A stretch of 64,000 nucleotides of DNA, taken from contig NC_049983.1 in the NCBI RefSeq assembly GCF_000003815.2, positions 9,155,470 through 9,219,469 on the forward strand, written 5' to 3'. Both the position numbers and the translations under genes were made by a program. The DNA is from Branchiostoma floridae. Lineage: Eukaryota > Chordata > Leptocardii > Amphioxiformes > Branchiostomatidae. Of the stretch, positions 10,801 to 22,097 are shown one piece after another (position 1 is the first letter of the stretch; each line of letters begins with the position of its first letter). Under the pieces are notes generated by a model. The model saw nothing but the letters and a program-made list of their open reading frames with translations, searched no databases and was not told where the DNA came from.

Positions 10801-13800
10801 GAACCTCATTTATTCCGAAAATATGCACGATAAACAAAGTGTCTATGCGTATAGGGAATGCATGGGAAGGGTCTGCATGGGTTTTTTGAGTGTCATATTG
10901 TTTTACAAAACACACATTGCGCAATTCATCCCGAGGTGAATTGGGCTGATTATGTATTCATTGACACATTATATTGGAAAACAAGACTCCCTTCTGGAGT
11001 GGAATGCCCCTTTAACTCCCATACTCTTTCTCAGTAGTGCTTAGTCCTAAGCAGAGGCAGCAGCATGTACCATCTTTAAAGCCTTTTGAATGACTCAACC
11101 AGCAGGGATGGAACTCACGACTTACCAAATGCACGGTGAACACTCTACCCACTTGGCCACTGCACCAGTCAAAAGCTTTTGCAAAGTTTTCACAAATGAC
11201 CATTCATATTTATGTATACTAGGATGTTTCGTAAGCTTCTCGTTAGCAAATCTGCTCCATTTCTCACCCGAGAGCCTGGAAGGCGGGGATGGAGCGTGCC
11301 CAGTGCATGGTGAGGAACAGCAGGCGCGACGCAGACTCGCAGATGTAGTGGACGTTGAGGAACTCCGGCATGGGCGAGGGCGTGGTGAGCTTGAAGGCCG
11401 TGTGCGCGTCCGTGAGCAGCGGACCCTCCAGCTCGATCACGGTGGTCTGGTCCTGGTCTGACGTCCCCTCCATCCCCTGGGAGCCGTCTGATGTGATGCC
11501 TTGTTCACCTGTGGAGGGTATCAAGGGTCGTCTTCAGTCTATCTTATCTTTATCATAGTGTACACTTTGGTGCATAGCATGTAGAAATACAGCAATAGAC
11601 AAGCTAAGTGGTGATTGAGACTACAATTCATCAAGAATATTGCCTAATACTCGCATAGGATCTTGTTTACAAGGGTTTACCAATAAGAGCTCTATATCAA
11701 AATCTGAATAAAGTTATAGGAAGTGAATAGACATTGAACACTTTGAACAACTTGAACAAGTCACAATTTGGTCCAAGGTAAAGCATTAGAAGACAACAGC
11801 AGGGATCCCACAACTACAGTTCAACATTTTTATTTTGATCCCCTACGCTGTGATTTTGATTCCCTATGCTGTAATTTGAGCCCCGGCGCTGTGTTTCAAC
11901 GAGCATACTGCATAGGGGGCTTTCTGTTGTTTCCTAACAAAGGTAAAAAGTTGGCTCTATTACATTAAATTTGGCCCTCAAAATGCAGGAAATAGTGTTT
12001 CTGAGGGTTACAAATACAAACATTTTCAGGGGAAGACGCCTCCAGACCTTCTACCATGCTAATGCTTGCAATGCTTGCCACGTGGCTTCCCTGTGCTACG
12101 ATGCCACTTATGCTGTGAACAAAAATCCTAGTGAGAATAGGGACACAATTCTAGATGAGCATACCTGTTTGAGATGTGTTGAGGGCCTTAGTGAGGTTAT
12201 CAAAGGCCTTGGAGATGTCCGTTGACGTCTGAACCTCCATCACGGTCCCGTCACCGCTGATCGCCGCGTCCCCCTCCCCTCCGTTCTGCTGCGCCTGGCC
12301 TTCCTTGTTCTTACTCATGCTCGCCAGCGTGGTCACAACGTTCGCCAGCGTGCTCAGGTCTGTGTTACCGTCCCCCTCCTTCCCGTCAGACTTGGTAGGG
12401 TCCACGGCAAGCAGTATGGGTGCATTGCTGTCACCTTGCTGTTTAAGTGCCTCCTGTGTAAGAGGAGGCACACAGTAAATCACAGAAAGGACTCTCGCAC
12501 GCTTATTTTTCACATAGCCTGTAGTAGCTATCACTTCAAGTTCAAACACAAGTGCACTAGAGGCAGGACAATCTACAAACACATTACCAAGCTTATTTTT
12601 CAGAGATAATTTCCTTTGTACCATTGTAAGACAATTTTCTTTAATCATGGTAACACAGAGAGAATAGACAGTTGAATGGTGCTAAGTCAAACAACATCCA
12701 GAACATTATGTCTGATGCTTCTTTCACTTGTTTTCTCTATTTCAATAGATATTATTCTCAGCAAAATACTTCATGTTCAGATACACACATTCTCTCAAGT
12801 TTGTATATTATGATATTGCAGCAAGTCAGAGCACCACCTATCTACAGCTTCTAAAACTAATCTAAGAAGACATGAGGCATTTCTATCAATAGGTAGGCCT
12901 TCCACAGTTCTAAGTGACCTAGTGCATGATAGCTACTTGCATATTTGCTAACATGCCTGCATCAAACAGCCCTCCCGACTTAGTAAAAGCCCTGCCTATC
13001 TACAGCTTTTAAAACTAACCTTAGAAGACTTCTATCAATAGGTAGGCCTTCTACAGTTCTAAACAACTCAGTGCATGATAGCTACCTGTATGTTTGCGAG
13101 CATGCCAGCATCGAACAGCCCTCCCGACTTGGTAAAAGCCCTGCCTATCTACAGCTTCTAAAACTAACCTTAGAAGACTTCTATCAATAGGTAGGCCTTC
13201 CACAGTTCTAAGTGACCTAGTGCATGATAGCTACCCGTATATTTGCGAGCATGCCTGCATCAAACGGCCCTCCCGACTTAAAGCCCCACCTATCTACAGC
13301 TTCTAAAACTAACCTAAGAAGACATAAGGCATTTCTATCAATAGGTAGGCCTTTCACAGTTCTAAATGACTCAGTGCATGATAGCTACCTGTATGTTTGC
13401 GAGCATGCCGGCATCGAACAGCCCTCCCGACTTGGGTTCTCTCTCCGTCACGAACGTGGGCGTGGCGGCCAGCGGGCTGCGGAGGTCCTTGCGGATGTAG
13501 ATTTTCTCGGTGGAGGTGGCGCAGTTGGGCGGGCGCTCGCGAGCTGTTGGATCAAGAGGCTTCCTTTCACACTGGACCGCTGTGTAAGGCCATGCAGAAA
13601 CATTCAACATGTCTCCACCCACGTGTTCATTCCAGCAGCGGTGTGTGTGTCAAACAACTCAACTCAAATCTCTCACCACTGTTTCTTCAAACCCAAAAAT
13701 GGCTTTAGTGGATCCACAACTAAACAACGTGGCTTTTCGGGATCCTTGTACTTGTTTTCTTGGGTCCACAACTAAACAACTATCAAACATGGATTTTGGG

Positions 13801-16800
13801 GATCCTTGAAATTGTTTTCTTGGGACCCCAAAATGACTTTGGTGGATCCACAGCTAAAAAACTATCAAACATGGCTTTTGGGGATCCTTGTAATTGTTTT
13901 CTTGGGTCTATGAATGGCTTTAGTGTATCCACAACTAAACAGCTATCAAATGTGGCTTTTCTGGATCTTTGCAAGTTGCAACTGTTTTCTTGGGACCCAA
14001 AAATGGTTTTGGTGGATCCGCAACTAAACAACTATCAAACATTGCTTTTCCGGATCCTTGCAATGGTTTTCTTGGGTCCACAAATGGCTTTACCGGATCC
14101 ACAATTAAACAACTATCAATCGTGGCTTTTTGGGATCCTTGCAATTGTTTTCTTCACTCCACAAATGGCTTTAGTGGATCCACAATTAAACAACTATCAA
14201 ACATGGCTTTCCGGGATCCTTGTATTTTTGTGGATCAATAACTTGTTTTTAAGGATTCGTAAACTGTTTTGCAAAGGATCTACAAAGTACACAATGTTAG
14301 CTTTTACACAAGTTGCAATTTGTTTCTATCTATACATGACTTGGGTATATAAATGGTTGTTAAATACTTCTGTATAATAATCACAGGGAGGTCAAAATCA
14401 AGTTTTCAACAAACCATGCAACTGAAGAAATGGCAAGATGAAAAAAAGCCCACACAATGATTAGGAATAATCAATGCCAATGGTTTAGTGGTGATTTTTC
14501 TGTACAAACTCTTACTACTAGGACAAACTCCCCTGCTGAAAATTCTACCACATAGTAGAAGCAAGCACCCCATTCAAACAATACTTTAAGTTACTATTAC
14601 ACATAGCCCCATGCCCTTCCAATCCTTTCCTGAAGAAAGGCAATGAAAAGCCAAGAGAGCAAAAAAACACAACACATATCAACGAACAAAAAATGGTGAC
14701 AACTTTGACAATGTTGAAACAATCTAGTTTTCTTGCCTTTGGATGTCACACTTTAATTTCATCTTTTAGACGACATTCTAAATTTGCAGTGTTGAACAGC
14801 AATCGTACACAACAGCAAGTGCTGCAACACCATCTATACCAATGCAGAAGGAGAGGTCTCTTAATCTCCAAGCAGAATGAGATGCAACAGTCCAGCTTAT
14901 TTTGTACCTTTTGTGGCCTTTGTACATACCTATGTCTCCATAACATATGCCAGTGTTCTAGCCAGCCTGAAATTTATTTTCCGTCTCCTGGATTTTGAAT
15001 GTAAATCCTGTCAGAGGTGTGACTATTCTAGGGGGCTCCTGGGGCATGCTCCCCGGAGAAAAAATCTAGACCCTATGATTATAAAAGGCTAGTTCCTATT
15101 TTACAAATATTTTGAGAGGCAAACTTTGCTGCCAGACTCAGTTTAGTTCAATTAATATGCCGATTTTTGTCTGCCCAAGCGGCCAAATTCCGTCAAAGGA
15201 CGGAAGAACGAGTGCTGGCCAGAACCCTGACATATGCACATATTTTTCTGTTCCACCTGTATTGTAATGCTGGCAGACAGGCAAATGAAAATGAAGTGTT
15301 TAAACAAAGTCCACCACTACAAAAACATGCATAAAACAGAGACTGAGGTACAACATCTGCTTGGAGATTAGAAGTCTCTGTTATCAGTCACGCTGACGTG
15401 CACACACTTGAAACAAGGGATCCATACTCACACTCCGACCTCATGCCGACAGACAGGCACTTCTGCAGCCGGCAGTACTGGCAGCGGTTCCGGTGGTGCT
15501 TGTTGATGGGGCACTCCTTGCTGCTCCGGCACACATAGCCCAGGTTCTTACGAATGCTGCGCTTGAAGAAGCCCTTACAGCCCTCGCAACTTATTGCGCC
15601 ATAGTGCCGCCCTGGAGACAACAAAGGTGACGCTGTGTTAGGCCTACGTCACATTTTGAAATCTAGAACCTCTGAAATGCTATTTCCTTTATTTTGAGGG
15701 GCAAATTTTGCTGGTAGACAATTAGAATCTTTACATGCCGATTACCGTCTGTCACATGGGATGGAATGGGTAAAATTTTTGTCTGCAGCAAAATTTGATC
15801 AAAGGACGGACGCTGGCTAGAACCATGCATTAGCCTTAGTATACATGGAGGTATTTAGTACCAATCAGGCTTTTAGCTAGGAATTTTTTTTAGGGTGTAC
15901 ATCTGTAATGTGTTGTACTCTCCGCACTGCGCGGCGGAGCCGCGCGACGAGCGCCGAAGGCGCGAGCATTGTAGGGGGGTCCGGGGGTATCCTCCCCCGG
16001 AAAATTTTTAAATTTAAAGCCTCTGAAATGCTATTTCCTGCATTTTGAAGTAGAATATAGCCAAATTTTTGTCTTTGCTGCATTACTACTTTTGTCCTGA
16101 GAATGGGAGGTATGTGTTCTTGATTAGAGGTGGGTATGGCTTGAAGAATACATGAGGTAATTTTCAAGTAATATAACACTGATTCCTTACAATATAATGT
16201 TTCATGAGTTAATACATACAATCAGAGAGAGTAAATTAACCTCACTGCTAAAGGTGAAACTTGACTGTTACGTATATAACAACAGCAAGCTAAAGAAGTC
16301 TACAAGAAAATCTGCAAACCAACAGAGGAGAATGTGTAGCCAGGACTGCCAGGTACATCTTATATTTCTTTTGTGTATCTACTCTGTTAAGAACATAGCT
16401 GAAAATAAATGCACTGAAAAGTTACTTGTAGCCTGTAACATCAGCGTTAACTTTACACAGTACAGAAAAATATGTGTACAAACATTTAATTCATCGAAAA
16501 TATATAGCAGAAAAGCAAAATTTTCTCAACAAACAACATCCATGTATCAATATTTTGAAAATAAAGACTGCAACAAAAGTAATATCTCAAGTTACCGTGA
16601 AAAAATCGCGACCTCCGTTCAACATTTTCTACGAATTCAGTGCCGAAACCGCCCCCCTCCCCAGTATGTCATCGTCACATTAGCTGTTGTTTTTCCCACA
16701 TTCCACCGACAAACAAGCAAAAAAAACCTCCAAAACAATCCTATACATGTACTTATCACCAATGACTTCAGGCATTCGACGAGTTTTCGTAAACAAATCA

Positions 16801-19152
16801 AAGTTTTCACGCTTCCCTGCGTGATTTTTCCCGCGAAAACAGCGGGGATATCAGATATTCCACCAATAATGGCGCCCGGGCGCGCTACGTCACGCCGAAA
16901 TGGCCAATGGGGTGCGACTCTCGCAATTCGCGAGATGTGAGTTGGTGCGAGACTTGAGGTAGAATCACCCAAAATGGCGGCTCGGTGCTCGGCGCTTGGC
17001 CCGGAATCGGCGAATTTTGAACTTTGAGCGAAGTTTCCGGGGGAAAATAAGGGCGTACAGAAGCCGTACATCCAAAAAACAGGGCGTACATTTTGTGATA
17101 TTTTTATTAAAGGGCGTACATTGTACGCCCGTACGCATTGCTAGCTAAAAGCCTGGTACCAATATGGCATTATGTTATTGGTTAGGATGTTTGGCTCAGA
17201 ACCAAATAGGTGACTGGGAATCAAAAAGGTGACTGGGAATCAAATGACAAGTCACTGATACCGTGCCCTTGGGAAAGGCTTTCCTCACTCCACAAAAGTG
17301 TCAACTTACATGTAAGTACCTGACTCTGGTTGGGGAGGTAAAAGGCAATGGAAGAAGAGGGTTGGGCTTTACCTTCCAATACCATATCCTAGACACTAAC
17401 AATCCATTGTCCTGATGACCTAAAAGAAGGCTATGGGACTTTAATGTATCTAATTCTTTATCTTTAACATTTCTACAAGTAAGATTTCATAATTCATACT
17501 GTCCAGTACATTAAGGTTATCAAAATCCTTCCCACACTTTGTGTATTAGAGCAGTGTTTATCTCCATTTTATACAGCCTTTGGGCCACATAGGACATTAC
17601 AATAGGAAACTGACCTGTCCAGTTTGTTTACTACATTAAATATTCATTTATTTATTGGTCTGGCTATTCAGCATGCACAGCTAGGGCTGCTCAACTAGCC
17701 TGCGGCTATTACAAAGGGCTAGCTGTCCTTACAAAGACAATACAAATGGAACTGTGGTTTAAACGGAATGGCAATCAATAACATTTGATGCTCAGTGTAA
17801 TGGTGGGATCGACTTCAGCTTAAACATGTTAACATGAAAGTTTACGCATGTATGAGAGAACCATTATCCATATGTGCAACTTCAAACAAGTTTATTTTTC
17901 AGATTAAGTTGGGCATATTGTCAAGAAAGCATCGGACACTTCCATTTATCTGTCTGGTTACTTCTAATGTATAGAACTACCTAGCCTGATTAAATCTCGC
18001 TTATAGCAGCCTGCCCAACATCTGCATGCCAGTTACAGCCGTGAACGGCAGAGTTTGTGCTACACAGACTAAGAACTGCCGTATGTTCCAGATATACAAC
18101 ACAGTCGAGAAACACATCTTTTCATTTGCAGAACGCAAGTAAATTTGTTGTACTATTATACAGTTTTAGAAAGAGGTATACCTGATGCCTTGTCCCCACA
18201 CACCACACGGGGGTTTCTTTTTGGATGTCAGCGGCCAACCCTGGCACTGATAGCATTTTATAGTGCTAAAACTCTGTCAGTTTAAGGGTTATACAGTTTT
18301 AGAAAGAGGTATACCTGATGCCTTGTCCCCACACACCACACATAGCTCCTGTGGTTTGGTGTCGCCGGAGCCCGGTGTGAACAGCACACTGTTGGGGGAC
18401 ATCATGACGGCCGTGGGGGTGCCTATGGGGGTTCCGCCCGGCGTCATCATCAGGGTAGTGGAGGACACCATGGGGGTACTCGTGGGAGATACCATCAGGG
18501 TTGTAGGGGTGGTCAGGTGTGCACCTGCTGCACTCAGCTGTGACAGGCAAACAACAGAATATTACATCATAAAATCATCCATCAAAAAGCATGAAATTAG
18601 AAGAAAATACCAGTACACACTGACAGCAGCTACTATGCATGTCTTTGCAAATGTTAGTGACTATGAACTATGATTAGCTTGTGTTGTATTGAACTCAGAT
18701 TTCAAGACAGGCAAAGGGGAACTGGAAAAAAAACATATTCCATAAGTAATATTGTCTATCACTGGCATGTTTCTTACCTTTTCTATTAGTCTTTGTTGTC
18801 TTTTTATGTCATTGTAGATGTCAACATTCAGTCTTAAACATTACATTATGATTCAGTTTAACAGTTTGTCCATGGATAAATAAAGGCTAAAACAAACAAA
18901 CAAACACACCTGTTGAGGGGTGACGGTGATGGTGACTGTCGCCGTGGATGTAGACATGGGCGTGCCGGGGGACACCGACACCGTCTCCGTCATGGCGACC
19001 GTCTCCTGGCCCGCGTGCGCCGTGGCCACCGTCGTCTCGATGGGCTGCTCTACGCTCACCGTCTGGCCCTCGCTCATCGCTACGGCTTCCTGCACGGCGT
19101 CCATGGTGACCTGGTAGTACGTGTGATCCACCGGTGGGGACTTATCGCTCAT
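7898..19152 (-). CDS. NR2C: Nuclear receptor subfamily 2 group C (testicular receptor TR2/TR4)
   Basis: A ligand-regulated transcription factor of the TR2/TR4 type that binds AGGTCA direct repeats in the nucleus. Ten coding exons on the minus strand: 19152-18910 (ATG), 18537-18315, 15611-15432, 13543-13389, 12453-12165, 11508-11268, 10208-10069, 9580-9443, 8840-8735, 8072-7898 (TAG). Junction phases agree throughout and total 1890 bases, 629 residues (vertebrate members are about 600). Order: T/S/P-rich N-terminus; zinc finger 1 begins [10 protein letters not shown] and runs across the second/third exon junction into [10 protein letters not shown]; zinc finger 2 ends CQYCRLQKC; hinge with [27 protein letters not shown]; then the ligand-binding domain with [31 protein letters not shown] and ending LRLPALRL...[12 protein letters not shown]...DYNSQI. 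The start is MSDKSPP because an in-frame stop precedes it in the same exon. The intron after 9443 uses a GC donor. Single ortholog of vertebrate NR2C1 and NR2C2 is an inference. Confidence 0.95.
8563..8712. mobile_element. Palindromic MITE, ATCCAGGTAATAAGA family (copy 2)
   Basis: Facing arms CAAAAAGCAGTTACTCAAG and its complement (ending CTTGAGTAACTGCTTTTTG) close a hairpin of about 150 bp, preceded by the ACGTCGATGAAGGT...ACATCC lead typical of the family. It lies in the last NR2C intron, 23 bases from the donor of the 8735-8840 exon. Confidence 0.6.
9895..10013 (-). mobile_element. tRNA-headed SINE head in NR2C intron
   Basis: On the minus strand an A-box-like TGGTGTAACGGTTAG is followed about 30 bases later by B-box-like GGGTTTGAATCC. 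The sequence between is tRNA-like, but the whole is not a foldable complete tRNA and grades into non-tRNA sequence to the left. A weaker related stretch lies at 9380-9435. Confidence 0.5.
10383..11175 (-). mobile_element. tRNA-headed SINE split by a TTAA-flanked element
   Basis: Body sequence 10383-10499 (GGCGCCCATCTCCATTTC, CCCTTGGGCCACA) resumes at 11012 and continues to a minus-strand tRNA-like head ending near 11170 (A box TGGCCAAGTGGG, B box GAGTTCCATCCC). Other copies of the same family at 43514, 46690 and 57745 run across the corresponding point without the insert, which defines the empty site. Confidence 0.75.
10500..11011. mobile_element. piggyBac-like MITE (TTAA target) nested in a SINE
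   Basis: Termini AGGGGCATTCCACTC and GAGTGGAATGCCCCT are perfect complements. TTAA is duplicated at 10496-10499 and 11012-11015. A TTAA target is diagnostic of the piggyBac superfamily (also Kolobok). The 512-bp interior has no transposase. It lies in an NR2C intron inside a SINE copy. Confidence 0.85.
12833..13432. repeat. Four-unit tandem duplication copying an NR2C exon end and donor
   Basis: A unit of 149-154 bp is repeated about four times. The motif ending CATGATAGCTAC closes at 12936, 13085, 13234 and 13388. The last position is the real splice donor of the NR2C hinge exon (13389-13543, minus strand). The other units each reproduce about 45 bases of that exon end, including GGAGGGCTGTT and CATGC, plus the GTAGCTATC donor, plus a shared intron segment. 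Copies are about 90 percent alike by eye. Confidence 0.9.
13695..14240. repeat. Minisatellite, about 81-bp unit, seven copies
   Basis: Units carry GTGGATCCACAACTAAACAA, then ACTATCAAACATGGCTTTT and GGGATCCTTG...TTTTCTTGGG. The anchor TAAACAAC recurs at 13721, 13773, 13854, 13935, 14024, 14105 and 14186; one unit is shortened to 52 bp. The long open frames on both strands here are products of the repeat, not genes. It lies in the NR2C intron between the hinge and zinc-finger exons. Confidence 0.85.
14951..15239. mobile_element. hAT-type MITE (CAGTG/CCCTG termini)
   Basis: Termini CAGTGTTCTAGCCAGC and GCTGGCCAGAACCCTG, with ACATATGC duplicated at 14943-14950 and 15240-15247. An 8-bp duplication with CAGxG termini is the hAT signature. 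Same family as 19252-19555, 31416-31767 and 47109-47436. Non-coding, in an NR2C intron. Confidence 0.85.
15640..15832. mobile_element. Fragment of the same hAT MITE family
   Basis: Interior motifs CTGAAATGCTATTTCC and CAAATTTTGCTGGTAGA and a right end GACGCTGGCTAGAACCATG match the neighbouring complete copies, but the left terminus is missing and no target duplication is visible. Confidence 0.6.
15866..17155. mobile_element. 1.29-kb hAT-like non-autonomous element with promoter-like GC core
   Basis: Termini CAGGCTTTTAGCTAG and CTAGCTAAAAGCCTG, with GTACCAAT duplicated at 15858-15865 and 17156-17163. No transposase. Open frames inside (for example 16197-16940, +) resemble no protein family I know. 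The segment 16860-16990 is GC-rich and holds TACGTCACG, CCAAT, AAAATGGCGGC and a TCTCGCAATTCGCGAGA palindrome, the vocabulary of a TATA-less promoter. It lies between the two zinc-finger exons of NR2C. Confidence 0.85.
17161..17310 (+). mobile_element. tRNA-derived SINE, degenerate
   Basis: Begins with a tRNA-like stretch (GGTTAGGATGTTTGGCTCAG and a decayed B box) and continues with GTGCCCTTGGGAAAGGCT, the body phrase shared with the copy at 1878. It abuts the right target duplication of the 15866-17155 element. Confidence 0.45.
18157..18208. repeat. 52-bp duplicate of the NR2C zinc-finger exon end and its donor
   Basis: Near-identical to 18290-18341 (spacing 133 bp). On the minus strand it repeats the codons for VVCGDKASG followed by the GTATACCTC donor and the first intron bases. 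The functional copy is the one continuous with the rest of the exon (18315-18537). This copy lies in the intron and lacks the upstream exon and an acceptor. Confidence 0.9.
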
Positions 19153-19251
19153 GCAACCCTGCCTGGCCAGAAGCACCGCTTAGGTGCTCTCTGTGGAGAA
19201 AACAGGACGATAACAGTACATTAAAACAAGTGAAAACACTGTTCTTGTGAT

Positions 19252-19555
19252 CACTGGTCTAGCCAGCCTGAAATTTTTCTGTCCCCACGATTTTTAATGG
19301 AAATAATGTCGATGGTGTGACTATCCAAAGGAGTCCGGGGGCATGCTACCCCAAGAAAATTTTGAAATCTAGACCCTCTGAAATGCTATTTCCATCATTT
19401 TGAAGGCAAATTTTGCTGGTAGATTCAGCTTGGTTCAAAATATCTCTACATGCTGATTTTTGTCCGTCAGAGAGGACGGAATGGACAAAATTTTGTCCGT
19501 ACCCATCTGTAAAATTCAGTCAAACTCAAAAGGACAGACGCTGGCAAGAACCCTG
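19252..19555. mobile_element. hAT-type MITE
   Basis: Termini CACTGGTCTAGCCAGC and GCTGGCAAGAACCCTG, with CTTGTGAT duplicated at 19244-19251 and 19556-19563. Same family as 14951-15239. It sits 60 bases upstream of the acceptor of the NR2C start-codon exon. Confidence 0.85.
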
Positions 19556-21125
19556 CTTGTGATACAGCCTAAAGTGAGTAAAGAAAGTTAACATGAGGAC
19601 ATTTCAGTAACTCCAGGCGCAACGATCAGGCGCTTTCTACTAGGAAAACAGGACAATATCAGTACCTTAACATGGAAATTTAGAACAAGGCTATAGCCTG
19701 TGGACAACTAGACATCATTTAGAATTCTGCTGTAAATGAAGAAAAATTGATGAACAAAAAAGGGGTGGGTGAAGACATAACCAAATTTGAATAATCCATT
19801 CTCTAATTTCTAATTGAACAACTACTTGCACTTTTGTAGTAACGAATGCTGAATAACGACTTTGATTTTGAAAGATTTTTCTGTCAAATCACAATCAAAG
19901 AGAGTGAGATAATGGAACAAATACAAGCTGCCTAGAATTAGAAAGATGTTCCATATGCAAACAGTGTTAGCTGCACAACAATTAATCTAATATGCCATAG
20001 ATGAGGATACTACCCTTAATAATCTACCATATTTTAAGTCTAGAGAAAACTGCAACTGATATCACATTTCACATGTGAACAGCATCATAAACAATCCACT
20101 TTCGTACACTGTCTGTTTACCATTTTCTAATCAATATTCATAGTCAGTAGGAAGAAAAACATGCCACGAAAGCAGGATACGACTACAAGCGCAAAGCAAT
20201 GATCGTTTATTTTCCCATGTTGATGTCAACCAATCTGATTAGAAATATTCTAAAAAAAGAAGTCATCTACAGTAAATGAGTAATCACTCATTGAATGTAC
20301 AATTGACTTGAGAAGGAGGCTAGACTAAATAGTTATTTGAAAAATGTCCATGTATAACTGTAATACACACTGTGTTGTTTCATTTTCAAACAGACTACAA
20401 GTAAGGGAAGACGTTAGACAAGAGCCTCAGGGCATATGCGTATGATCTATTGTCTGTCCGTTCTTTTTCAGCTGTCTGTAAAAAATGAAACCCTCTACGT
20501 TATGTTACTGACTTATTCCATCCATATCATACATATCCTTTTATGTTGTGTTTCATGTAAAAACACTGCCAAACACTGGAGTATACACGTGATACGGTCA
20601 CGGGAAAATGTTTGTAAGAGTCTAATTTTGCTGTAAAGAAACAAAGAAGTGCTCGTGGTGGTTTTAATTTTGCGATTCAAACGGGACATGCAGAAGAAAA
20701 CACAACAAAAATATTTGCCGAAGTTTTAAGTTCACAATGAAAAGCTCAGTGTGAAAACCATGAACACAGAACTGCCACGAGCATTTCACTGAGCCATTGT
20801 AAAGGACATTGAATGTCTCTGGTACTCATTCATTGCCATACAACATGGAAAAGTGGTGACACAGACTCACACAAAATATGATACACTTGTCTGTGAACAA
20901 AAAAATTCTACTGTATTGACTATTGTGTTTGCCTCTTAGACGTGACCAACACAAAGACCTTTTCTACTGGACGTTGTATGGTTTCATTGTGTACAACAAA
21001 GTATTGTTAGCATTCCCATTGCAAAACTTTTGAACTACTGTTGGCGAGTTCATTTTTGTCACTTCATGGACTGTAATTGATTGCATTGAAACCAACACAC
21101 AACACAGGACTGTTATTCAATAGGA
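19556..21125. other. NR2C 5' intron, unique sequence
   Basis: Part of the roughly 5.7-kb intron between the start-codon exon (acceptor at 19190) and the noncoding first exon near 24935. AT-rich, no coding frame or bounded repeat recognised apart from the elements listed separately. Confidence 0.4.
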
Positions 21126-21135
21126 CACACTTTGC

Positions 21136-21257
21136 TACTCTCCAAGCAGAGGTTGGTGGGAAAAATCGTGACCTTTTCCTTTCATTCCTTTTTTCCCGAT
21201 TGGCCTTCCACATGGGAAAGGTCATGATTTTTCCCACCAACCTCTGCTAGGAGAATA
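21136..21257. mobile_element. MULE-like MITE, 122 bp, 9-bp target duplication
   Basis: Starts TACTCTCCAAGCAGAGGTTGG and ends with its near complement. Interior arms GGGAAAAATCGTGACC face GGTCATGATTTTTCCC. Flanks ACACTTTGC (21127-21135) and ACATTTTGC (21258-21266) agree at eight of nine positions. Nine-base duplications point to Mutator-like transposons. Sister copy at 28666-28898. Confidence 0.7.
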
Positions 21258-21319
21258 ACATTTTGCCCAAATGACTGTATGGGTAAAAAAGACCTTGTAC
21301 GTTATAGTTTTGCCAACAA

Positions 21320-21553
21320 ATCACTGTAAATCCATCTAATATTACTTTTTGTGATTTCAGCGGTTGCGGGAAAAGGAGTAGCTCGTGGCATTTCATTTTA
21401 GCCGTGAGAAAAAGACATTCTACCTACCCTCAGCATGTAGTGATCACATCACATCAATGTAATTAATGAAATTTTAGCGGATGAAAAGTTACCACTTAAG
21501 ACGAAGTCGCTAAAATTGTGTTACGGTTAACAACAGACCAAGAATTACAGTAT
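21320..21553. mobile_element. Possible TA-flanked MITE
   Basis: ACTGTAAATC near 21322 and GAATTACAGTA near 21550 face each other, with internal AGCGAC/AAGTCGCT-like motifs of the sort seen in the 42335-42542 element. Ends and target duplication are not exact, so this is tentative. Confidence 0.35.
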
Positions 21554-22097
21554 GGCTAGCAGGTTTGTCATATCCAAAATTTTTTTATGCTGGAATATTT
21601 ATTTGAGTAGCATATTTATTTCTTTGTCCTTCAGACACTACCCAGGTGTCCCAAGATTTACTGTGCCCATCAGACTTTACGTGGCATCGGACCATAAAAT
21701 ACATAAAAACCTGCACAAATTGGACAATAAAGATTTCAAGACAAGACCAGCACCAGTGTTGTTATTCCCGACACAACATAGCAGAAATCTTATGATACAA
21801 TTTATATTCTTTTACACCTAGTTAGGTCGAAAATTTTAATGACTTTCTCCAAGCAAAATCCAAACAGTGATGAAGACTGCATACATATGTCAATTCTTAG
21901 CTATTCATATTTCATTCTTCAACATAGACTTTGGGGAAGATAGACTTTGGATGCATTCTACTGGACATTTGAGATCAATCTACAGCAAAAACTTGAAGCA
22001 TTTGCCACCCTAATAAAATGAAGCAAAACATCTTGATTACACTACTATTTAAATTAAAAAGCAAACAAAACTGACCATGAATAGGTAGGTTGAGAAA

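Noticed and set aside
12151-12648. NR2C exon extending upstream to a methionine at 12648
   Set aside because: The acceptor at 12454 joins the previous exon in phase and the sequence above it is intron-like; the longer frame is accidental.
12833-14240. CRISPR-like array
   Set aside because: Repeats are long, contiguous and without unique spacers, and the genome is clearly eukaryotic.
13695-14377. Open frame of 205 codons with repeated DPQLNNYQ-like residues
   Set aside because: It is the translation of the 81-bp minisatellite and is open on the opposite strand too; no splice or start context.
16197-16940. 247-codon frame, possible gene or transposase
   Set aside because: No recognisable domain, lies wholly inside a non-autonomous element with exact ends and spans its promoter-like GC core.
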